The position numbers and the translations under genes are program-made. From Bacteroidetes bacterium UBA6491 (GTDB lineage: Bacteria; Bacteroidota; Bacteroidia; NS11-12g; UBA9320), in contig DJML01000049.1 of the NCBI GenBank assembly GCA_002436505.1, positions 1 through 25,778 on the forward strand: a stretch of 25,778 nucleotides of DNA. Direction: 5' to 3'. Of the stretch, positions 1-6,751 are shown one piece after another. Positions within the stretch are counted from its first letter, which is position 1, and each line of letters starts with the position of its first letter. A model generated the notes under the pieces. That model worked only from the letters and a program-made list of their open reading frames with translations, did not search any database and was not told the DNA's origin.

Positions 1-32
1 GATACAATGAGGTGATGGCCCAGACGGCCTGA
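1..32 (+). CDS. possible 3' end of an upstream gene (partial)
   Basis: One forward frame stays open from position 3 to a TGA at 30-32 and would encode the tail YNEVMAQTA. The other two forward frames stop by base 15. The only support is that a terminator-like hairpin begins 21 bases after this stop, as expected for the end of a transcription unit. The piece is too short to identify a family. The segment could equally be non-coding. Confidence 0.22.
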   Translation, partial: YNEVMAQTA

Positions 33-52
33 CCCTGGCTTAAAGGAAACAG

Positions 53-83
53 AGCCCTGCCAGTGGCGGGGCTTTCTATTCTT
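53..83 (+). terminator. rho-independent terminator of the upstream unit
   Basis: A 9-bp stem, AGCCCTGCC (53-61) with GGCGGGGCT (65-73), contains one G:T wobble and a 3-base loop. It is followed by a T-rich run, TTCTATTCTT. A-rich sequence lies just before it. This is the clearest intrinsic terminator in the window, and it separates whatever lies upstream from the panD unit. Confidence 0.7.
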
Positions 84-123
84 ATATCAACCAAACTCAA
101 TAATGTAGCTCAGTGGATCATGT

Positions 124-148
124 TCATTTAACTTGAAAATTTAAATGA
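124..148. repeat. inverted repeat upstream of panD
   Basis: TCATTTAA (124-131) and TTAAATGA (141-148) form a perfect 8-bp inverted repeat around a 9-base spacer. A second overlapping pairing is possible between GTTCATT (122-128) and AATGAAC (150-156). It lies about 50 bp upstream of the panD -7 box, so an operator is conceivable, but AT-rich intergenic DNA gives such repeats by chance. No regulator can be named. Confidence 0.35.
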
Positions 149-195
149 TAATGAACTGACAGCATTTTCTTAGTTCCTCAAAGAATAATCTGTAC

Positions 196-203
196 TACCT
201 TTG
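196..203 (+). promoter_or_regulatory. panD -7 promoter box (TAnnTTTG)
   Basis: TACCTTTG matches the Bacteroidota primary-sigma -7 consensus TAnnTTTG and ends 7 bases before the panD ATG. Transcription would start almost at the start codon, leaving little or no leader. I see no convincing TTTG -33 element at the expected 19-20-base spacing. Confidence 0.55.
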
Positions 204-210
204 CAGAAAT

Positions 211-555
211 ATGTTGATCGAGGTATTAAAATCGAAAATTCACGGTGCGAGAGTCACACAAACTGAACTTCGGTATGTCGGAAGCATTGCGATCGATCCA
301 TTATTGCTGGAAGCAGCGAATATGATCGCAGGAGAAAAGGTCCTTGTTGTCAATAATGACAATGGTGAAAGACTTGAGACGTATATCATCGAAGCAGAAC
401 GTGGAAGCGGGGAGATCAGTCTAAACGGTGCAGCTGCCCGGAAAGCAGAAGTAGGAGATACTGTTATCATAATATCATTCGCGCATCTTGATTTCGAAGA
501 GGCGAAAACATTCAAGCCATGGATCGTTTTTCCGAAAGAGAATAATCGTCCGTAA
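211..555 (+). CDS. panD: aspartate 1-decarboxylase PanD
   Basis: PanD decarboxylates L-aspartate to beta-alanine for pantothenate and coenzyme A synthesis in the cytoplasm. The 114-residue length is normal. The self-cleavage site that creates the pyruvoyl group is present as YVGSIAID, with cleavage expected between Gly24 and Ser25. Other known catalytic and processing residues are in register: Lys9, Arg54, Tyr58 and Asn72 (in LNGAAAR). The start is fixed by the conserved N-terminus MLIEVLKSKIH and by a TACCTTTG promoter box seven bases upstream; there is no Shine-Dalgarno sequence. The next gene begins five bases after the stop, so panD probably heads an operon. The family assignment is secure. 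Confidence 0.97.
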   Translation: MLIEVLKSKIHGARVTQTELRYVGSIAIDPLLLEAANMIAGEKVLVVNNDNGERLETYIIEAERGSGEISLNGAAARKAEVGDTVIIISFAHLDFEEAKTFKPWIVFPKENNRP

Positions 556-560
556 TAGCC

Positions 561-1604
561 GTGAACCATCTTGTAAAAAATATCCTTAAAAACCTGACCT
601 TTCTTTCCATTGGAGTCCTTCTGTTATGGCTGGCATTCCGAAATATGAAAATGGAGCAGGTTTTGAGCTCTTTTCGTTCCGCAAATTATTTTTGGATCGT
701 TACAGCCATGTTGTGTGGCGTTTTCGCACACTGGAGCAGAGCAATGAGATGGCGACAACTTATTAGCTCTATAGGTTATAGAACCAGTAAGGCCACTTCT
801 TTTAAGGCTGTCATGGTTGGGTATCTTTTCAATTTTGTTGTGCCCCGTATGGGAGAAGTAAGTCGATGTGCAGTGATCAACAGAAAAGACAGAATACCTT
901 TGGACAAGTTGATCGGCACTGTTATAACAGAAAGACTTTTTGATCTGATAGTCATCACCCTGATCTCCGTCGGGATCTATCTTCTGCAGTTCGCAATGAT
1001 CAATGAGTTTATTTACGAGGTTCTGCCAAAAGGGCCATGCATAATTGAGGAAGATGTAACTGCAGATCCGGGGAACAAAACAGGATTATATATTCTTTTT
1101 GCTTTGGGTGCAGCATTCATTGGAGTGCTCGTTTATCTTTATGTTAAAAACCCTTCTGATCTGAAAGGGCGCATTCGGTCTTTTATTATAAATGCTTTTG
1201 ACGGTGTTAAATCAATCACCAAACTTAAAAGCCCTTTTTGGTTCATAGTGCATACCGTGAATATATGGCTGATGTATTTCCTGATGGCCTACCTGATATT
1301 CTTTTCGTTACCTGCAACAGCTGACCTTGGTTTAGCTGCCGGTTTCTTTGTTCTTTTACTGGGGACAATTGCGATAATAGTTCCAATACCAGGTGGAATC
1401 GGTACTTATCATACATTTGTAGCTATAGGCTTGACCATTTTTGCTATCGATTGCCCTGACGGGAAATTGTATGCGACAATTTCTCACAGTGCCCAAATGG
1501 TGATGATCTTTGTGGTCGGAGGGATTAGCCTTATCTTTACTACTCTTGATCAAAAAAGAACGAAGAAAGAATCGATCGATGAAGCTCCAACAGATACAGA
1601 ATAA
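561..1604 (+). CDS. UPF0104/lysylphosphatidylglycerol synthase-TM family membrane protein
   Basis: This is a 347-residue polytopic inner-membrane protein of the COG0392 type (YbhN/AglD-like, the transmembrane part of MprF). About eight hydrophobic segments are visible. The first covers residues 11-27 and the last lies near 315-330. The family hallmark is the loop around residues 90-107, with NFVVPRMGEVSR and then TERLFDL. Family members move or modify lipids, but the substrate here cannot be read from sequence, and there is no C-terminal LPG synthetase domain. The start is GTG, five bases after the panD stop. The first in-frame ATG lies 28 codons later and would remove the first membrane segment, so GTG is preferred. 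The 3' end overlaps rfaE2 by 26 bases. Confidence 0.85.
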   Translation: MNHLVKNILKNLTFLSIGVLLLWLAFRNMKMEQVLSSFRSANYFWIVTAMLCGVFAHWSRAMRWRQLISSIGYRTSKATSFKAVMVGYLFNFVVPRMGEVSRCAVINRKDRIPLDKLIGTVITERLFDLIVITLISVGIYLLQFAMINEFIYEVLPKGPCIIEEDVTADPGNKTGLYILFALGAAFIGVLVYLYVKNPSDLKGRIRSFIINAFDGVKSITKLKSPFWFIVHTVNIWLMYFLMAYLIFFSLPATADLGLAAGFFVLLLGTIAIIVPIPGGIGTYHTFVAIGLTIFAIDCPDGKLYATISHSAQMVMIFVVGGISLIFTTLDQKRTKKESIDEAPTDTE

Positions 1605-2064
1605 AATAAAGTCCTTCAGTGAAGCGACCGCAAAGGTGGCAGAATGGAAAACTTCAGGTAAAAAGGTGGTATTTACTAACGGGTGTTTTGATCTGCTGCA
1701 CAGGGGACATGTAACCTATCTAGCAAAAGCAGCAGATGAAGGAGACGTGCTTGTCCTGGGTCTTAACGACGATGCTTCAGTTAGACGTCTTAAAGGAGCC
1801 GGCCGTCCTATACAGGATGAAGATGCCCGGGCCCTTGTGATGGCATCCTTAGATGTTATTGATATGGTCGTACTGTTTGAAGACGACACTCCTCTTGAAT
1901 TGATCAAGCTCCTGATGCCTGATATACTTGTTAAGGGAGGGGATTATGTTATTGATAACATTGTTGGAGCGAATGAGGTGATAAGCAATGGTGGGAAAGT
2001 GGTAACTATACCCATCGTTGAGGGATATTCAACAACTTCTATAGAGAAGAAACTCAGAACCTAA
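1579..2064 (+). CDS. rfaE2: D-glycero-beta-D-manno-heptose 1-phosphate adenylyltransferase
   Basis: This cytidylyltransferase-fold enzyme transfers AMP to heptose 1-phosphate in ADP-heptose synthesis for the LPS inner core. The 161-residue protein corresponds to only the C-terminal domain of the bifunctional E. coli HldE; the kinase half is absent. The nucleotide-binding signature is GCFDLLHRGHVTYL, with HxGH at His41-His44. LVKGGDY and the C-terminal YSTTSIEKK are also typical. The start is ATG 1579, which gives the usual MKLQQI-type N-terminus; an upstream in-frame start at 1510 would read through the 3' end of the preceding gene. The 26-base overlap with that gene implies translational coupling. 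The kinase (rfaE1) and heptose isomerase are not in the window. Confidence 0.93.
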   Translation: MKLQQIQNKIKSFSEATAKVAEWKTSGKKVVFTNGCFDLLHRGHVTYLAKAADEGDVLVLGLNDDASVRRLKGAGRPIQDEDARALVMASLDVIDMVVLFEDDTPLELIKLLMPDILVKGGDYVIDNIVGANEVISNGGKVVTIPIVEGYSTTSIEKKLRT

Positions 2065-2111
2065 GTGAGTGTGTCAAATCCATACAGCAACATTAATTAT
2101 AGTGATCATCA

Positions 2112-3446
2112 ATGCGATCCTCTGATCGGTTAGGGACAGAATCAATAGGGAAGCTGCTCAGGGAGCAGGCCGTTCCTGCATCGGTCGGGTTTCTTGTAAT
2201 GTCGATCTACATGTTGGTCGACATGTATTTCGTTAGCCATTACGTTGGTAAGCTTGGAATAGCTGCAATAAATATTGTTATGCCAATTACATTTCTCATT
2301 TCGTCCTTCGGAATGGCAGTTGGAATTGGAGGAGCATCTGTTATATCAAGAGCTCTGGGAGCGAACAACAAACCAAAAGCGTACACTACTTTTGGTAATC
2401 AAACCCTCTTGACAGTTTCCCTTGCACTTATCTTGATCATTATCGGTGCACTGTATCAAAAACCGGTTTTAGCACTATTCGGATCAAATAAAGAAATCCT
2501 TCCCTTTGCCGAATCGTACTTTGAAGTCGTACTGCCCGGGATCCCCTTTCTTGCATGGGCAATGATGTCCAATAATGTTATCAGGGCACAGGGAAAGCCA
2601 AGGGTAGCTATGTTTACTTTGCTGATTCCGGCCTTAGCAAATATTATTCTGGATCCTCTGTTTATGATCGGTTTTGATATGGGAATAGCCGGTGCAGGAT
2701 GGGCCACTTCGTTAGGGTATACCTTTAGTGCTGTTCACACACTTTATTTTTTCACGAGTGATAAAAATGAGTTGCGGTTAAAGCTAAAAAACCTTCTTCC
2801 CAGTGCAAAGATCGTTTCTGAAATATTTGCTATTGGATCAATAACACTGGCCAGGCAGGGTTCGTTTAGCCTGTTGGCCATCGTGCTAAACCATTATCTA
2901 AATAAATTCGGCGGTACACTTGCGATATCAGAATATGGACTTATTCGAAGTGTCACCATGTTTATCTTGTTTCCTGTGATCGGTATTATGCAAGGTTTTA
3001 TGCCAATAGCGGGCTACAACTATGGCGCAATGAACAAAGAAAGAGTAAGGACCGCTATCCGATTGTCAATCACATGGGGCTCTATAGTTTCTACGATCTT
3101 ATTCGTTATCATTTTGTTGCTGTCCGATCAAATGATTGCCTTTTTTACCGACGATCCTGAATTGCTAAGAGATACACCTTTTGCCCTTAAGTTAGTTTTT
3201 GTCGGAACCCCGGTAATCGGCGTTTCTATGATAAGTGCAGCCTATTTTCAGGCCATTGGAAAAGCATTTCCGGCTTTAATACTTACCCTTTCACGACAAC
3301 TGATCTTTGTTTTACCTTTTGTGATCCTACTCCCTCATCTCATAGGATTAAATGGTATATGGATCGCCTTTCCGGCAGGCGAGATATGCGCAGCAGTGCT
3401 CTGTGGATTGTGGTTGAAACGTGAGATGAAAAGATATTTTAATTAA
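2112..3446 (+). CDS. MATE family efflux transporter
   Basis: This 444-residue transporter of the multidrug and toxic compound extrusion family exports cationic drugs or metabolites in exchange for Na+ or H+. It has the normal family length. Two homologous six-helix halves are visible. The first includes LVMSIYMLVDMYFVSHYVG and the loop GGASVISRALGANN. The second begins near residue 240 and includes LFPVIGIMQGFMPIAGYNYG. Start ATG 2112 places an amphipathic N-terminus (TESIGKLLREQAVP) typical of the family. It follows rfaE2 by 47 bases with no obvious promoter and may be read through from panD. The substrate is not predictable. The gene ends 22 bases from the convergent rdgB. Confidence 0.93.
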   Translation: MRSSDRLGTESIGKLLREQAVPASVGFLVMSIYMLVDMYFVSHYVGKLGIAAINIVMPITFLISSFGMAVGIGGASVISRALGANNKPKAYTTFGNQTLLTVSLALILIIIGALYQKPVLALFGSNKEILPFAESYFEVVLPGIPFLAWAMMSNNVIRAQGKPRVAMFTLLIPALANIILDPLFMIGFDMGIAGAGWATSLGYTFSAVHTLYFFTSDKNELRLKLKNLLPSAKIVSEIFAIGSITLARQGSFSLLAIVLNHYLNKFGGTLAISEYGLIRSVTMFILFPVIGIMQGFMPIAGYNYGAMNKERVRTAIRLSITWGSIVSTILFVIILLLSDQMIAFFTDDPELLRDTPFALKLVFVGTPVIGVSMISAAYFQAIGKAFPALILTLSRQLIFVLPFVILLPHLIGLNGIWIAFPAGEICAAVLCGLWLKREMKRYFN

Positions 3447-3460
3447 CGGAAAATCTTAGA

Positions 3461-3485
3461 TCGCATTCTCAATTGGAGGATGCGA
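3461..3485. terminator. shared hairpin between convergent MATE gene and rdgB
   Basis: A 10-bp stem, TCGCATTCTC (3461-3470) with GAGGATGCGA (3476-3485), has one G:T wobble and an AATTG loop. Read on the minus strand it is followed by TCTAAGATTTT, so it suits rdgB better than the MATE gene. The rdgB stop codon (3469-3471) lies inside the hairpin. The T-run is weak. Confidence 0.5.
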
Positions 3486-4047
3486 AGAATTGTGCCATTT
3501 TGCGAATGGCCTTGCCCCGATGGCTCATTGCATTCTTTTCTTTACCGGTCATCTCTGCAAATGTTCTTGTTTCTCCGTCAGGTATAAAAATAGGATCATA
3601 GCCAAATCCTTTTATTCCTCTTTTATTTTCGATGATCTTCCCGTTGACCGTGCCCTCAAAAAGGTGATTTTCGCCGTTAATTATTAGCGCAATAACCGTT
3701 CTAAATCTTGCGCCACGATTGCGGTTACCTTTAAGGTTCCCAATTAGCTTATTCATGTTGGCCTCATTGTCGCCATGTTGTCCGGCATATCTTGCTGAAA
3801 AAACACCTGGTTCCATATTCAATGCAAAAACTTCCAGGCCGGTGTCGTCAGCAAATACATTCATCCCTGTTTTATCCGCTATGAAAAGGGCCTTCTGCAT
3901 TGCATTGCCTTCAAGATCCGGAGCCGTTTCTGGAATATCAACATGAAGTGAAACGTCATCCAGGGACAGAATGTTTATTCCTTCCGGCATCAGGGCCTTT
4001 ACCTCTTCGAGCTTGTGCTTGTTATTGGTTGCGAATAAGAGATCCAT
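3469..4047 (-). CDS. rdgB: XTP/dITP diphosphatase (RdgB/HAM1 family)
   Basis: This non-canonical purine NTP pyrophosphatase hydrolyses dITP, XTP and ITP to monophosphates, keeping deaminated purines out of DNA and RNA. The 192 residues match the family length. Signatures in order are LLFATNNKHKLEEVKALMP at the N-terminus, FADDTGLEVFALNMEPGVFSA (substrate and Mg site) in the middle, YDPIFIPDG, then TFAEMTGKEKNAMSHRGKA near the C-terminus. All are intact. The start is fixed by this N-terminus and by a TATCTTTG promoter box four bases upstream of the ATG. It stands alone between the panD-MATE unit (convergent) and the cco locus (divergent). Confidence 0.97.
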   Translation of the reverse strand: MDLLFATNNKHKLEEVKALMPEGINILSLDDVSLHVDIPETAPDLEGNAMQKALFIADKTGMNVFADDTGLEVFALNMEPGVFSARYAGQHGDNEANMNKLIGNLKGNRNRGARFRTVIALIINGENHLFEGTVNGKIIENKRGIKGFGYDPIFIPDGETRTFAEMTGKEKNAMSHRGKAIRKMAQFFASSN

Positions 4048-4051
4048 GAAG

Positions 4052-4059
4052 CAAAGATA
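4052..4059 (-). promoter_or_regulatory. rdgB -7 promoter box
   Basis: Read on the minus strand this is TATCTTTG, a full match to the Bacteroidota -7 consensus TAnnTTTG. It ends four bases before the rdgB ATG, predicting a nearly leaderless transcript. Confidence 0.6.
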
Positions 4060-4123
4060 TTGACATAGTGTGAATTAAATCCTTAGTTTTCAATAAGGCC
4101 TAATTTTGTATATTTCACCTCAA

Positions 4124-4137
4124 TTGATAATTGTCAT
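4124..4137 (+). promoter_or_regulatory. imperfect FNR-type half/whole site upstream of ccoI
   Basis: TTGATAATTGTCAT carries one perfect FNR half-site (TTGAT) and a degraded second half (GTCAT against ATCAA). It belongs to a 12-bp direct repeat, ACCTCAATTGAT, at 4117-4128 and 4139-4150. It sits exactly 22 bp, about two helical turns, from the perfect box downstream. Confidence 0.45.
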
Positions 4138-4145
4138 AACCTCAA

Positions 4146-4159
4146 TTGATTCTTATCAA
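4146..4159 (+). promoter_or_regulatory. perfect FNR/CRP-family operator upstream of ccoI
   Basis: TTGATTCTTATCAA equals the classical FNR consensus TTGAT-N4-ATCAA. Its centre is at 4152.5. A weak -7-like element, GAAAATTG (4182-4189), would put transcription near 4194. That is 41.5 bases from the box centre, the class II activator spacing, and just ahead of the ccoI ATG at 4200. The site match is read directly. The regulator and start site are inferred from E. coli FNR knowledge; no fnr gene lies in the window. Confidence 0.65.
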
Positions 4160-4199
4160 CCATATTGCATATAGACTGTCCGAAAATTGTGGCTTTTAG

Positions 4200-6584
4200 A
4201 TGAGTACGAGAACCCTCCAGAAAACTTTCTGTTTCCATTGTGGAGATGAGGTGCCTTTTGATGATATCGTTTGGGATGACAAAGTTTTCTGCTGCAGCGG
4301 TTGTTTGTCAGTCCACAGGATCATTACCGAAGGTGGTTTAGGGGATTATTATGCCTACTCTGATCATCCGGGAATAAAGGGGGATAAGATTCAATCTGAT
4401 TTTTTATACCTTGAAAATGAAGAGATTCTTTCTTCATTGATAAGGTTTAGAGAGGGTGATCTGATCAAGGTGCAACTTGAAATTCCTTCAATTCATTGCA
4501 GCAGTTGTGTCTGGTTACTTGAAAATCTGGATCAGTTGAACAGAGGGGTGAAGTCAGTGCGTGTTAATTTTCTTCAGAAAAATGCGGTAATACTCATTAA
4601 CAGTTCCCAAATATCTGTCAGGGAACTTGCCGAATTGCTTTCAAAAATCGGGTATCAACCACGAATTACCCTGGACGAGGAAGATAAGAAGACACGATCT
4701 CAGATTGCGGATAAGACCTTGCTGCTTAGGCTTGCTGTTGCTGGATTTTGCTTTGGAAACGTAATGCTTTTTAGTTTTCCTGAATATTTTGGGTTGGATA
4801 TTGTCCATGAAGGGGATTTTGTAAGATTTTTCTCAGGCTTGAATTTGCTCCTTTGCATTCCTGCACTGGTTTACTCGGCAAGAGAATACATTGTTTCAGG
4901 ATGGAAATCGGTCAGAAGCAGGAATTTGCACATTAATGTTCCTCTTGCTGTCGGAATGATCGCCTTGTTCGGACGAACGGTCTATGAAATTGTTTCCGGA
5001 ATTGGCCCGGGTTATGCGGATTCACTGACAGGACTGATATTCTTTCTTTTAATAGGCAAATGGTTTCAGCAAAAAACGTATGATTCTCTTTCCTTTGAAC
5101 GGGATTACCGGTCATATTTTCCGCTGGCAGTGACTTGCGTTGAAGAAGACAGTATAATTTCAAAGCCGCTGTCAAAAGTTGTCACAGGCGACCGGCTTTT
5201 GATCCGTAACGGTGAACTGATCCCTGTGGACGGAATACTTCTAAAAGGGAAAGGTGATATAGATTATAGCTTTGTTACCGGAGAATCGGTACCAGTGTCT
5301 AAAAGTTTAGGTGAGATATTGTATGCCGGAGGAAAACAAACCGGCGAAAGAATTGAGATAGAAGCATTAAAGAACGTAGAGCAAAGTCATCTGACGCGTC
5401 TTTGGAATACCTCTGAAGAAGATAAAAGCGAAGGGATAACCTACTTTTCAGATCATGTTGGAAGAGTATTTACAAAGGTCCTGCTTCTAGTGGCCGCAAT
5501 TACATTTCTGGTATGGTCCTTCATAGATCTATCGAGGGCATTTTTTATCGTAACATCTGTCTTAATTGTTGCTTGTCCATGCGCCTTGGCACTATCGTCC
5601 CCCTTTGCACTTGGGAATGCCATGCGTATTCTTGGCAGGGCAGGTTTGTACCTCAAAAATTATCTGGCGGTGGAGGACATGGCGAATGTTGACCACATTG
5701 TTTTTGATAAAACTGGAACATTGACAGAGAACGGGACATTCGAAATTGAGTATGAAGGAGACGATCTGAACAATTACCAGATTGAAGTTGCCAAAAGCCT
5801 TGTCGCAAATTCTAATCATCCTTATAGCAAAGGACTTTATCGCTATTGGTCGGAAAATAATCTGTTGCCGCTGGATGCAGTAAAGGAATATCCGGGCAAA
5901 GGACTCAAAGGCCGTATTGGAAATGATGAAATTAGAATAGGAGCATCAGATTTTGTAATGGGTTTATGCGATATTCCGGGCAGTGTTCACCTGAAATTCA
6001 GTAGCGGGACCTACGGTGCTTTTTATATGCGGAACAATTACAGGAAATATATAACTGGGCTCACCAACGAGCTGTTCGCATCAAACTATACAATGAGTGT
6101 TTTGTCGGGTGATAACAATTCTGAACGTAACAGGATCATGTCAAAAACGCCGGAGATCTCCCAGTATTATTTCAGAATGGACCCTGTGGACAAAAAGGAT
6201 ACCATTGACGCATTAATGGTTAAGGACAAGGTGATGATGATCGGTGACGGTCTCAATGACGCAGGAGCATTGAAAGCGGCAAATGTTGGGGTGGTATTGA
6301 CAGAGAACACAAATAATTTCACACCAGCGGCCAAAGCGATATTGGTCGAAAGCTCTTTTGTTCTTCTGCCATCAATGCTCAGGTTCAGTAAACGAACTTT
6401 AAATGTGATAAGGTTTAGCTTAGTGTTCTCACTTTTATATAACATTGTAGGGTTGTTATTCGCAGTACAGGGACTATTGTCTCCGGTTTTTGCTGCCATT
6501 CTGATGCCGGCAAGTTCGATATCAGTGGTTGCTTTAAACACGATCTTAACAACTTATTATGGCAGAAAGGAGGGCTTGATATGA
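4200..6584 (+). CDS. ccoI: cbb3 oxidase copper-transporting P-type ATPase CcoI/FixI
   Basis: This P1B-type ATPase moves copper across the inner membrane for the CuB centre of cbb3 oxidase. The 794 residues hold, in order, an N-terminal cysteine-rich domain (C11xxC14 and C32xxC35) characteristic of CcoI; an HMA domain with the metal-binding motif HCSSC (Cys100, Cys103); the actuator motif TGESVPV; the transmembrane metal site CPC at 459-461; the phosphorylation site DKTGTLT with Asp503; NHPYSKGL in the nucleotide domain; and GDGLND at 682-687. All catalytic motifs are intact. The ATG at 4200 follows FNR-type sites in the upstream gap. The stop overlaps ccoS as ATGA. The gene order, with ccoI first, differs from the proteobacterial order, where ccoI follows ccoNOQP. 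Confidence 0.96.
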   Translation: MSTRTLQKTFCFHCGDEVPFDDIVWDDKVFCCSGCLSVHRIITEGGLGDYYAYSDHPGIKGDKIQSDFLYLENEEILSSLIRFREGDLIKVQLEIPSIHCSSCVWLLENLDQLNRGVKSVRVNFLQKNAVILINSSQISVRELAELLSKIGYQPRITLDEEDKKTRSQIADKTLLLRLAVAGFCFGNVMLFSFPEYFGLDIVHEGDFVRFFSGLNLLLCIPALVYSAREYIVSGWKSVRSRNLHINVPLAVGMIALFGRTVYEIVSGIGPGYADSLTGLIFFLLIGKWFQQKTYDSLSFERDYRSYFPLAVTCVEEDSIISKPLSKVVTGDRLLIRNGELIPVDGILLKGKGDIDYSFVTGESVPVSKSLGEILYAGGKQTGERIEIEALKNVEQSHLTRLWNTSEEDKSEGITYFSDHVGRVFTKVLLLVAAITFLVWSFIDLSRAFFIVTSVLIVACPCALALSSPFALGNAMRILGRAGLYLKNYLAVEDMANVDHIVFDKTGTLTENGTFEIEYEGDDLNNYQIEVAKSLVANSNHPYSKGLYRYWSENNLLPLDAVKEYPGKGLKGRIGNDEIRIGASDFVMGLCDIPGSVHLKFSSGTYGAFYMRNNYRKYITGLTNELFASNYTMSVLSGDNNSERNRIMSKTPEISQYYFRMDPVDKKDTIDALMVKDKVMMIGDGLNDAGALKAANVGVVLTENTNNFTPAAKAILVESSFVLLPSMLRFSKRTLNVIRFSLVFSLLYNIVGLLFAVQGLLSPVFAAILMPASSISVVALNTILTTYYGRKEGLI

Positions 6585-6742
6585 ATGTGATTTTTATTTT
6601 GATCGGATGCAGTCTCGTGTTGGCGCTGATTTTTCTGGGCGCCTTCTTCTGGTCAGTTAAAAGTGGTCAGAATGACGACCTCGAGACACCGGCGATGAGG
6701 ATATTATTTGAAGACAAACAAATTCCAAAAGAAACTGAATAA
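6581..6742 (+). CDS. ccoS: cbb3 oxidase maturation protein CcoS
   Basis: This short gene encodes 53 residues. It starts at the ATG overlapping the ccoI stop (ATGA) and ends at TAA 6740-6742. A single N-terminal membrane helix covers about residues 4-24 (VIFILIGCSLVLALIFLGAF). It is followed by W24SVKSGQNDDLETPAMRIL, matching the usual CcoS pattern of a helix, a W-x-V-K-x-G-Q turn, and an acidic stretch before P-x-x-R-I-L. CcoS is required for insertion of heme and copper into CcoN in other bacteria. Size, topology, overlap and position between ccoI and ccoNO all agree. Confidence 0.93.
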   Translation: MNVIFILIGCSLVLALIFLGAFFWSVKSGQNDDLETPAMRILFEDKQIPKETE

Positions 6743-6751
6743 TTAATTAAA

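Noticed and set aside
1..53. Possible 3' end of RNase P RNA or another structural RNA (ACCCTGGCTTA resembles ACCCGGCTTA of RnpB).
   Set aside because: The invariant ACAGAA block before it is absent and the surrounding bases do not form the expected helices. Too little sequence is available.
1510..1578. Upstream in-frame start extending rfaE2 by 23 residues.
   Set aside because: The added residues read out of frame through the conserved end of the membrane protein gene and do not match the family. ATG 1579 gives the normal N-terminus.
4101..4108. TAATTTTG as the ccoI promoter -7 box.
   Set aside because: It matches TAnnTTTG but lies upstream of both FNR-type sites, would give a leader of about 85 bases and has no visible -33 partner. 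It may be a second promoter but cannot be preferred.
6167..6541. 124-residue minus-strand open frame opposite the ccoI C-terminus.
   Set aside because: A shadow of ccoI, where the GDGLND motif and final helices are clearly coding on the plus strand.
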